From Istiophorus platypterus (Eukaryota; Chordata; Actinopteri; Istiophoriformes; Istiophoridae): 64,000 nt of DNA. Below are positions 12,877 through 23,167 of this stretch, piece after piece. The stretch lies in contig CM029112.1 of assembly GCA_016859345.1 (NCBI GenBank), positions 15,570,725 through 15,634,724 on the forward strand, in the 5' to 3' direction. Each line of letters starts with the position of its first letter. Positions within the stretch are counted from its first letter, which is position 1. Below the pieces are notes generated by a model. That model saw only the letters and a program-made list of their open reading frames with translations, searched no databases and was not told where the DNA came from. The translations under genes were made by a program, and so were the position numbers.

Positions 12877-15800
12877 TCAAATATATAACCTATGACAGTT
12901 ATTGGAGAAACTCACATTAATAGCATTCACAGCAAATGTAAAGGGAAATTCCGCCTTCAAGTACTTTATGTAAATACTTTCAAGACCCCCGGTACTTTTC
13001 CAACAGAATGAATTTCAGCCACCTAGAGCTGTTCAGTCAGGCCGGTGTTTTTGAGTAGATATAGATATAGATATAGAGAGTAGTAATGATAATGAAGGTG
13101 ACACAAAAAGCGACAATAAGATTAACATGAGATTAAATGCAGGAAACACATCCTTCACACCCCGCATTGCTACAGCTGCACTATGTCATGACATCTCAGC
13201 TAAATATTAAGTTGTGTTGTATGTCTCCTATAATAAAAAAAGAAAAAGAATTCAAGTTAAGAAATTGAACCAGAATGTATTCAGAATTTACAAAGGAATA
13301 AAGCAACAGTTGAAAAGGAGTATTTTGGAAGTCTTTTATACAGAGTGGTTTTACGTGTCTTATGTATGATATGGGGCTCTCATTTTATCTCATCTGGAAA
13401 ACCCTTCACACCCCACCATTCTTACTTTATCCACCTACAACTACCACTAGTAACGCACCAACTATTGTTAGGGGCTCGTTGAGCATAAGAGGAAAAGGAA
13501 GTACAGGAGGTGGTTGGTAAGAATAGAAAACTACCTTGCAGGCTGTGCAAAGTTTTTGCCAGATTTAAAAAAAAAAAAAAAAATTATGTTCATGAAATAT
13601 AGTAATTACAGGGAACATGTTGCTTATTCATAACATGAAAGGTTCTATGTAATACATTGAAGAAACATGTTGATCCCATCATATCATGTTGGCCATAATC
13701 AAGGAGCTGTTTTCCCTGTAACCTCTTTGATTGCGTCAGAAAACAGACTACACATTATTTAAGACTGTAATTGAGAAATACATCTGGTTTGTTTGTTAGT
13801 TTCTATGACAAGGACCCATCTTATTTGGTAACAGAAAATCTTCTACCATAGCAACCGTAAAGACTCAGAACTGTAGAAACACAGATACACACTGACCAAC
13901 TCATAAGTATGTGTACATACTGCAAATAAACTTGCATAGCATCCATTAATTTTTTTAGATTATGTTTTTGGCATTTTTTTGTGCCTTTATTGTGATAGGA
14001 CAATGAGGACAGACAGGAGATATAGGGGAGAGAGTGAAGGAATGACATACAGCAAATGGTCTGGGCTGGCCAGGAGTCAACTCAAAGACTTGCCCTATAA
14101 CTTCCATTACGAAGACGATGCTCAGCTGTCCTAATGTCTGAGCTAATACAATTTTTAAAATAATAAACTTGCACAGCAGTCTGCTGAATTGCCCTCACTG
14201 ACAGCCATACTGTTAGCTTGTTAGCATTTTTAAAAATCCCCAACTTTCCTGTGTGTTCAGGATAACAACTGAATATATCCTACAGTGGTTTGGACTAAAG
14301 AAAAGGAGCTTTGAAACAAATCTAATGACAATATGTTATAATAGATAGTAATACTCTTATCCCTGCACACTGTCTCTCACAATGATTGTGTCCTCTTGTT
14401 TAAGCTGTGCAGCTTGTTTTAAAGTGAACATTTCCTTGATACTTAAATTAGATCTGGACCTTTGAGGTCAGACAGCGGTGGAATCACTTCCTCATTCCTT
14501 CAGTTCTCATGTATCAAACATTAACCATCACAGAGGCTGGAATTACCAGAGGAAGTAAGTCAGTCTTAGATTAAGAGACGAGTTGCCAAGCTCTTGATAT
14601 CAAAGAGTATTTTTTTCTCCCTTGCTCCCTCTTATCAAAACATTTCAACACATTTAAACCTGGGGGCTAATCTAAAAGCTTTAGGGAACACTGATTGCAC
14701 TCGTTAGGATAGGAACAGTTTGAACTAATCCTTTCTCTTTTGCTCTTTTCCTGGTATTGTGTGTGTGTGTGTGTGTGTGTGTTTCCTCCCTGTCTCTTTC
14801 CTGTGTTCTCCCTCCTCAACTTTTTTCTTGCTTTAACTTCTCTTTCTGTCTTTTGCTGTCATTTCTTTCTCTCTTTCTCTCTCTAGGAAGTGTCCCTGCA
14901 GGATGTACGGAAGGAGATAAGGTTTTGCCAGAAAGTCAAACTGCCAATTATCGGAGTAGTGGAGAACATGAGCGGCTTTGTCTGCCCTAAATGCAAGGTC
15001 ACTGACAAATACAGATCCAACAAACACAATCAAACAGGATAAAAAAATATATATGAAAATGTACAGTACATAAACTGGGGAAGCATATATTTAGAGAGTA
15101 GCCTAAAGCTCAGGCACATCTGTCACAGAAATGGGAAAACTATCTAATCCAGTGTGATATATCATACAGGCAATATAAGCATAATGTATGTCTATATAGA
15201 GTTTTGTATAAAACCACACAAAATTGCCAAAAAGGGAAAGTGGTCACAAGTTGTCTGGTGTATAGTTGTAATATTTTTGAGTATTCAGGATTATTTGACT
15301 ATGCTATTGAAATTTTCTCTTGCTGTCTGTGAAGGTGAAGCAGTTCTCTGTTGACTGCTTCGAGAGGAGAAGGGATTATTAAAGATTTGTTAAATAATAT
15401 TTATTAAACTTGTCTTATTTGCAGATTTTCCAACCTTCCCCCTCTGTCCTTGAGGGGATTCTGTTCACTCCTACCTGCAACACACAGTTTACCTTCCACG
15501 TCCTGCATGAAAGGACACCTGTGGCATCTGTAGTTCTTTTTAATGCAGTTACTCAACTCCTAAAGGGCCACCAATTTTACACATGAAGATCACTTTATTT
15601 TTGATGTGGTGTACTCCTCAGCTTGTGAAACATTTGTAAGGTTTTCTGTGGCCCAAGAGTAAATTTTGTGAGTTTTAAGGCTCCATAGAATCTGAAAATG
15701 CTAAATAGCTTTGATTTTTATTTGTTCTCTCCTTTGCAGAACACATCACAGATCTTCCCTCCCACCAGCGGAGGTGCTGAGCAAATGTGTGCCGATCTAA

Positions 15801-16411
15801 ATCTGCCTCTCTTAGGTAAAATACCTCTAGACCCTAGGATAGCACGAAGCTGCGATGAGGGCAAATCTTTCCTCAATGAAGTACCTGACTCTCCTGCTGC
15901 TATAGTCTACCAGCGAATCGTACAGAGTGAGTATTTACAGGCATTCATACAAAACACAAACCTGCACCGACAGAAGGAAGTTAAAAGCACAAACGCATAT
16001 ATTTCACTTTCGATTGAAGTCCCTCATTATTTTTGATGACTAGATGGTTTACTTTCTGGCCCAATTCCTGATTAATTGTAAAGAAAGAGGAATTGATCAC
16101 TTTATAAATGGGAACCAGTCGAATAAAAGGGAAGAGGAAGGTTTGTCATGATATTCAGTAACTGTAATTACAGCATAACATTAAAGTTTAGGACTGAAAC
16201 ACGGCTTGTGTAACACATGATTCAGTCAGGGCTTATACCATTTCAAACACAAAAAAAGATAATGAACAGCAGAATTACAGCATATTTGTTTCCTGGAATT
16301 CTTCAGGTTCATAAAAACTATTTTATCCCCTTCAAAATTCTCTTTTGTCCTCTGCCAGGCATCCAGGACTACTGTTCCAACCGTGTGACAGAGGAACAGA
16401 GCACCACCTGA
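8720..16411 (+). CDS. nubp1: NUBP1, cytosolic Fe-S cluster assembly ATPase (10 coding exons, 322 aa)
   Basis: Exons: 8720-8750, 9778-9882, 10144-10277, 11931-11999, 12272-12304, 12483-12573, 12686-12840, 14887-14997, 15740-15926, 16359-16411 (stop TGA). All junctions are GT-AG and stay in frame, giving 322 residues against about 320 in human. The protein is a Mrp/NBP35-type P-loop ATPase that, with NUBP2, scaffolds Fe-S clusters for cytosolic and nuclear proteins. Visible hallmarks are four N-terminal cysteines (C12, C26, C29, C35) that bind a cluster, the deviant Walker A GKGGVGKST at 66-74, the VDTPPGTSDEH switch region, and the bridging CPKC motif (C239, C242) before the SQIFPP segment. 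No lesion is seen. The start is set by the conserved MADVP beginning and by GATGG context. Exon 8 has a weak GTCACT donor. Confidence 0.97.
11060..11540. mobile_element. Degraded DNA transposon remnant in nubp1 intron 3
   Basis: It begins CAGTTGGGTCCAGAAGTATT, a terminus I recall from a widespread fish DNA transposon. Recognisable internal landmarks follow in order: 'ttttgcctctgta', 'caagatgtgattgaag', 'caggaattacagcca'-like text, 'ttcagaggctca', 'tttcctcccttgtgatgctttgc' and 'gttttgtcttcagtaagtg'. A large internal deletion lies between the 'aacataattgtaaata' and 'gggtttcctcc' blocks. No intact transposase is present. Superfamily not assigned. Confidence 0.6.
12390..12477 (+). repeat. (TG)n tract abutting the nubp1 exon 6 splice acceptor
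   Basis: TG repeats with TATG and CATG interruptions run to within six bases of exon 6, where the acceptor reads TGTGTTTCAG. The tract stands in place of a normal polypyrimidine tract. UG-rich acceptor tracts are known TDP-43 and CELF targets, as in CFTR exon 9. Confidence 0.9.
12841..12873 (+). repeat. (CA)n tract starting at the nubp1 exon 7 splice donor
   Basis: Exon 7 ends CCACAG and the donor GTACACAC runs straight into about 15 CA units. CA repeats next to donors are known hnRNP L binding sites. The tract is complementary in the pre-mRNA to the (UG)n tract before exon 6. Confidence 0.9.
13970..14150 (-). mobile_element. tRNA-derived SINE-like repeat, reverse orientation
   Basis: Read on the plus strand it follows a ubiquitous fish pattern: 'gcctttattgtgataggacaatgaggacagacaggagatataggggagagagtg' then AAGGAATGACATACAGCAAA, then a degenerate tRNA-like end. 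On the minus strand that end shows an A-box-like TTAGCTCAGACATTAGG and a B-box-like GAGTTGACTCC. It lies in nubp1 intron 7. The match is from memory of the consensus. Confidence 0.6.
14758..14781 (+). repeat. (TG)n microsatellite in nubp1 intron 7
   Basis: About 12 TG units about 100 bp upstream of the exon 8 acceptor, followed by a long C/T-rich tract (14782-14885) that serves as the polypyrimidine tract. Confidence 0.85.
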
Positions 16412-17700
16412 AGACCCTCTGATGGCCGCCATACTGAACCACAACACTGAAACGGATCACATGGAACTCACACATAGGAAAACATACTAAAATTCCTATG
16501 TTTATCAAAGCCTTTAAGAGCAACAGTATCATTTTAATTCATGACAGACAGCAACTTCGATATTAGTTTGGTGAGCTGACCAAACAAGCACTTAGGCCCA
16601 GTTTTGAATCGATTCTTGCATTACAAGCCGTTCCCACTGAAGATGTAAATCTCTAAAACTAGATCACAAGTATATAGTTTAAATCTCAAAACAGGGCAAA
16701 TCATTTCCTAAAACAGGTGGGAAAGTTTTAACCGACATTACTCTAACAGGAGAAAGTAGTACTGGGGAACTGACTCAAAATAACCTACAGTGCCCATGTT
16801 AATGGTATTGAAAGAACATATCACCCGTTCAGCGGTGTGGCTTATAGTGTGTTTTTAATAGTTTATGGACAATAGAGAGACAGATAATGCCCCAACAGAC
16901 AGTGCTTGGCAGGGTATCAATTCAATGTTGGTTTTGGTCCTTTTAAGAGATTTGTTGACAATAAGACAAATGTAGAATACAACCAGACTTTATGTAAATT
17001 CAAGTAGGGATATCTGTGCAGTACCAGTGGATCAGTCTGGTCCAATCACATATATGAACTCTTATCAGTCTCTGTACAAGGAAGTAAAAAGAAATAAATA
17101 TTCCTATCAAGTAAACAGTATTATTTGGGGAAGTTAAACCTTTAATGGCATGTTAAGTCCAGCAACAGTGAGATTTAACCAGTTCCTACTGACATTTTTG
17201 AGGATCTGAATTGTGTTTGTGGAGCCACTGAACTACGTCATCCCTGGTTTTAGTGTAATAGTAAGCAGAAGTAGGAGGTCAGATGATGGCACCAGTAGCT
17301 GAGATTTTTACCCATGATGGCCACTTGTTTACCAAGCCCTCAAATTAAAGAGCACATTATCAGCAGCATGGTATCAGATTTTAGCTTCTCATTTGATTTT
17401 GCTTATTCGGTCATTGTAATCATTCCACCTTTCAAATCAACAGAATTTTGTAGAGATATTAAGCTTTCATCTGAAGTAAAGTTTACATCAAATTTAGTTA
17501 ACAGTTTGAGTGACTCCCTTCTTACTTAATTATTGTAAATATACGAGCAACAACATAACTTGGAAAGGTTGAGTCCCTGTTTTCGATCACTCTTTTCTAT
17601 GTTTTGATTAATGATTTGTTTTAAAATATGTTTTGACAAATGTTTTGTGTGATTTACAAGTGTTAACTGATTTAATAAATTTGTCTATGGCTTTATCCTG
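16412..17700 (+). terminator. nubp1: nubp1 3' UTR and candidate poly(A) site
   Basis: No coding sequence follows the TGA stop. A canonical AATAAA lies at 17674-17679 in an AT-rich context and is the best candidate polyadenylation signal; an earlier AAATAAAT sits near 17092. The UTR extent is inferred. Confidence 0.45.
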
Positions 17701-20405
17701 GAGAAGACACGTGTGCCATTAATCAAACCTTGAATATCACTTTAATTTGTCAACAATTGTCCAGTCATGTTTGTTCTGTATGAACAGAAATTCATACAGA
17801 TATTTTGTGAGAAGTCAAACATTGACTTTCACTTTTACAGCAAAGTGTAGGAACAACTGTTAATGTGTGTAAATTTCAAGCAACAGATTCAGACAACATC
17901 TATGGTCAGTAAATTTATATTTCCTGGCTATTCATATATTTCCTGCTATCGTCTGCCACGACTTTTAAGCTCTTTTATAATAGCAGCCATGTTTTCTTTC
18001 TGCCAAATAATATACTTCACTTTCTTGTAAACCTCCAAAAATGTTGCTACTGTCAAAATGGTATTTTACACTATTTTACATTAGTTTAATGCACCACCAT
18101 CTGGCCTTTTTGAAACCTGTGTCACCATGGGTTCGTAGAGGTTAATTGACAAGCTATATGTTTATATGCCAATAAGTCATTATCCTTATTAGTTAACTAC
18201 TTGCTACATGAATTGCATAGTGTTTGTTTTGTTTACTTGTGGCATCAGTTGCAGAGGAAAGAAGAGTCATGTATTAACCCATGTGCCATAAAAGTTGGCT
18301 GAAATTGTTGAAGATGGTAAAAATACATGGATTTAATTGAAAACTCAGACATTTCTATGGACCTGACACTCCATGTTCTAAACTCTGCCAGTGGGCTTTG
18401 CCCCTTAAAATGAACTCTGACATCTTTTGACGCGTGTCAGACGCCACCAATGGGCTTTTTTCTTAACACAAAGAGATTAACCAAGCCTGGCTGTTAGCCT
18501 GCTCCTGGACCAGGCTGGCTTCACGGCAGAAATCTCCATGATAAGTTATGTGCCACTGCTTTTCTTAAACTGAATCACAGCTAAATTCAGCCAGGACATC
18601 TGAAAAATCTTAATCAGCTTTCTAGGTTTTGTGAAACAGCCTTCTGGATTCTTGGTATTACTTGGTCTTTAGATTTAAAACCCAAATTTCCATCTCATCA
18701 TATAAATTATAAGTTTTTTTGCTAAAACATGAGAGTAATGATGGTGATGTCCTCAGTATGTGGACATTTTTCACCAGGACTCTTTGAATTTTTGTGAATG
18801 TGTATACTTGTATCACCTGTGGTGTGGGGACAAATCCGTTTACATAGTCATATTGTTTTGATGAAAAGCAGGGCTCAGTTTTAGGTTTAGGGTGGATCTC
18901 CAGGCACTGTCAGTGTAATGACCTCTTGGGCAATAGAACCATTGTGTGCGTATGTGAGAGTGTGTCTGGGTGTGTGTGTGAGGGCGAGGGTGTGTGTGAG
19001 TGTCTACATGTATCCTCATGTTTACTTGGTGTACATAATTGTAGTTCCCTCAGGGTTAATCAGAAAACACATGTGAAACTACATCTGTATCCTGCTGGCA
19101 GACAAAACAACAGAAGTCACAACCACAGCCAAACAGAGAGTGTATTACTCACAAATATTAATCTATAGGTCCCTCATAGCTCATGTTCCATTACTAATAG
19201 GTTACTTCTATAAAAGAGTGATGCCTAAAGGGTTCAGTAAATGGGGAAAATAAACGGAGAGTACAAAATAGGTTTCTCACTAAATAAGAACTGCAATAAG
19301 AGGAACTGCAGTGGTTTAAAAGTAGGAGTTTATTTTTTTGAATTATTTTATTATTCATGATACCATGAAAATTCACCTAGTGAATACTGCGTATAGTAGG
19401 GAGTCATCAGGCATCGTTTCACCAAACCACTTCTAATGGTCAAAATAATTAACACGGCATAGTCATTCATTGCTTATCGCATTTCTGCATTCATGCAGAA
19501 TCGCATTTCTGCATTCATGTTTGAAAACAAGATAAAATGTGAAAACTGGGACTGACCCAAATGGAGGTTTTCAGTATTTTTTTTTTGTTATATTCCATTA
19601 CACACAAAAAAAAATGCTAAATCATTAAAACGATGATTCATCAAACCTGATTTTATCTGAAGATCCAGTGATCTGGTGACACCTTTTGTGTAGAAGTTGC
19701 TCAAAAAATGAATGGACTAGTGAAAAGTATTTTAATGAATGGAATAATGAGCAACTTATAAACAGATAACTGTGTGTACGACGTAAATCTGTTGTCGATT
19801 TTTTTTTGGTTGCATATGTGTGTATGTGTGAGTGTGTGTTTTAGGTGTGTGTATATGTCTTTCTATGGTTGTTTTTCTAAAAATTTTGGTTTGAAACTAT
19901 CATTGTAAGGGACATTACAACTTAAATAGGCCATTGAAAGGTATTGACTTGGTTTTAGGGTTCAGTTTAGAATTAGGTCTAGATTGAAGTTTGATGTTTG
20001 GTATTCAGTTGTGATGGTTAAGTTTAGGGTAAGGGGCCAGGGAATGTATTATGCTCATAAGTGTCCTCACAACTAACATAAGACAAATATGTATGTGTGT
20101 GTGTGTGTGTGTGTGTTGTGTGTGTGTGTGTGTGTGTGTGTGTGATACTGCACCCAGTGTAGTCTTGTGAGCATTTAACATCACTTCTTAAGAATAATGA
20201 CATCACAAAACCAGGAAATAAGTCTCTCTCGCATACTTTCCCACACACCAAAAAATTAAAGGATTCTTAAAACAGACCTGCCTTCCAACCACACAAACAC
20301 CTCCCTCCATCAATGTGACGCCTCCTGTGCAAAATCATTCAATGTCCCTTTAAATGAAAAAAATAAAACTCAATCATCTACACTCAAAGCTGTCTCTTTT
20401 ACTAG
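17700..20405. other. nubp1-ciita intergenic region and possible ciita promoter
   Basis: I recognise no exon here. A 24-bp-period direct duplication is present at 19477-19519, and a (TG)n microsatellite at about 20092-20144 sits 300 bp before the ciita coding start. The TGTCTCTTTTACTAG acceptor-like sequence at 20391-20405 suggests that an upstream non-coding exon exists. In human, TVP23A lies in the equivalent interval; I see no trace of it. Confidence 0.5.
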
Positions 20406-21809
20406 ACCTTTGTGTCAAGGGAGCAGACATTGTCACCATGGCCCATTTTGAAGAGGTTCTGGATGGAGTGCGGCTTGCTCTGACCTGGGCCTCCCCCACT
20501 GAGATCCAAGCTCTGCTGGAGGGTTTGGTGGAGGAGCAGATCATCTCAGAGGCCTACAGCAAGAGCTTGGGTCTCCATCGGCTCACTGAGGGGATCGCAC
20601 CTGGGTCTAATCCAAGCAAACCAGCATGGAAACCAGGATCTGGTCAGATTCATTCTCCAGGATCCACCATCCACAAAGGTCATCTCAATCAGGTGAGGAA
20701 GTGTGGTTCATCAGAGTCAAGAGGATCTGCCATCATTGACCACAACCAGACAATACTTGAGTCCATAGTATCAGTGCATGAAAATAACAGCACAAGGTCC
20801 AGTCCCAAAATGTATCCACTGTATGAAGAACAAGTTATTCATGGAAATAATCCTACACTAATTCAGGAATCCAGGGGGAGGACAGGGATGGAAAAACACT
20901 GCCTCAACGACAGGACCATGTCTACACCGATGACATTTGGGGACCATTACAATTTCAGATTCAATGATGAAATCAAAGAGTTGCTGACAAGTACAGAATC
21001 AATGCAGAAGCTATCAAGTGATGACGAAAAAATGGTTGAGGGAAATTTGGAGGATAAGAAGGAGTGGTTAGAGCAGGTAGAGGAGGCAGCTCGGAGAATA
21101 GCTGTCCCTCTATGGCAGCACTGGGACCAAGGACAGAGGATGTTACTACATTTGGTTCCTTGCATGACTACTGGCTGTGGAACAAGTGAAAACACATTTA
21201 CCAGCTGTGAAGCACAATGCCCTGATTTGAATATGGAAGTGGAAACAGAGCTTGCACTTGCTTGCAGGAAACTAGATTTTTACACTGACAACTTTAAGTG
21301 CATGGACGAAGAGACTACAGACATAAGCTTCAGACCAGATACAGAAGGAACCAATGACTCTGCATTTGACAGTGTGGTGGCGACTGGATTGAACCAGGAT
21401 CACTTCAGTTTCTGGGGAGCGGATGCTTCACTTGTTGAGGCCTGTGCAGCAACAGACACAAACAATAAAATTGCAGATAAGTATCTGGAGGGCCATCTCA
21501 GTGTCTGTTGGTTAGCTGACGGGACAACAGACACGACAGGTGACCTGATATGTTTAACAGGAGACGCACAATGTGAAGGATTTACAGACCTGGCAGATTT
21601 ACTTTCACCTTGTACTGCAAAAGACACTCATACTGACACACAAGATAACTCACTTTACTCAAAAACGGAACTTAGCATGACATTAGGTGTTCTAGACAAC
21701 TTAGAAAATGTTTTCAGGACTGCTTACAGCACAACAGGATGTAGCATTTCAAGCACAACCGACTTACATGAGAATAAAGAGGACGAGGACATACTGGTTT
21801 CACACTGGG
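20406..21809 (+). CDS. ciita: ciita first coding exon: CARD-like N-terminus plus long polar extension
   Basis: The ATG at 20438 is in strong context (CACCATGG), and an acceptor-like TTTTACTAG ends at 20405, so 32 nt of 5' UTR are likely in this exon. An in-frame ATG at 20354 lies upstream of that acceptor and is less likely used. Residues 2-46 (MAHFEEVLDGVR, QALLEGLVEEQIIS) resemble the N-terminus of the mammalian type I (dendritic-cell) CIITA isoform, including its F-x3-L-x2-VR and QALL-GL-EE pattern. Residues from about 50 to 457 have no mammalian counterpart that I recognise. They are rich in D/E/S/T, with a more ordered stretch near 215-260 (KEWLEQVEEAARRIA, VPLWQHWDQG). The exon ends in phase 1 at TGGG|GTAAGTG. 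Confidence 0.85.
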
Positions 21810-23073
21810 GTAAGTGTGACCACAGTAATCTTCATATCACCCCCCCCCCCTTTCAATTCAGCTCTGCTTCACGTACTATATATGTTATATATTTATATAT
21901 TCTTCACTGTTTTCTGTTGCATTAGGGCATCACTACAGTGTAGGAGGAAACTTTTTTGCTGTCCAAAATTTCTAGGGGTTTTCCAGATTCTTTTTCTTGG
22001 CATCTTCATACTGATATGAGCTAGAGTGTGTCTTTAATCAAAGTGCAGACAGTATTTGACTCCTTTTGTTTAAGATGATGTAAGGGCTGGGATTAGTGGT
22101 GCTAACCACGCTACTTTCATTTCGAGTTATTCTCTGTGCTGTAAAAACTGCCAAAGACACTTCTAAATTTTTCCCTAAGCTCTCTTTGTACTTTAATGTG
22201 TTCTGTCTGTACTGATGGACAAGGGGGGAAGGGGGGGGGGGTGCCCTAAATAAATGCATCAGTTCAGTTAATGTTATTATAGCTTACAAAACCACAGCAA
22301 GATCAGTAATTAATTTCTAATTTGCCTCATTGTACAGACCTTCAACTCTGTGCTTTTGTAATAAAGAAAAACAAAAAGACTAGAATCCCTCAGCCCACTT
22401 GCTAGGAATGGAGACCCATCATAAAGTGTTAAATTCCTCTGAACCCTCTCTTTCTGTCACCCTCATCCTTTTGTTCAGCTTTTCTCGCACATCCATGATA
22501 GAGTACCATATTTCCCAGTATTAACTGTGCATGTGTGTGTCTGTGTGTGCATGTGTATGTGAAAGTATTGGAAGCATAGCACGTGGGTGCTTTTTCCTAC
22601 TGGCACTAATGAACAGGCAGTTCAGGTACTTTCCACTTTCTAACCAAAACTCTCAATGTTACCTTGTCCTATCAAGAGGTGATAGGTGTTTTAGGTCTTT
22701 TTATTGCTTTTTTATTGTGTTTTTTTACACAGGATATCTGAAGAAACCCAAAAAGAAATAATAAAAAGACAACTGACAGTACTTTACTTGCAGAAAGCAA
22801 AAGATGAAAATACTGTACAAACTGTTGAATGCAGTCAACTAGAGATTGGTGTGTTTCCTTGGGCAGTGTTGACAAATGAAAGAATAGAACCTAATAAAGA
22901 GGAAGTCACAAGGGCTGACCTGGGTAAGACCACAGAGAAAAATCAGTAAATTTGGATGCTGATAATAATAGGAACGTAGGTAGGTGTGCAGATGAGACTT
23001 GATCTGTAAGAGAATTTTTGAGTTAGGTGATGGATGTATTCACATTGAAACGAGGTTGTTTTTATTTTTTATA

Positions 23074-23110
<37 letters not shown>

Positions 23111-23115
23111 TGATA

Positions 23116-23167
<52 letters not shown>

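Noticed and set aside
20354..20437. Upstream in-frame ATG for ciita
   Set aside because: It lies before an acceptor-like site at 20405, its 28 codons are not conserved-looking, and the ATG at 20438 has an ideal context and begins the conserved segment.
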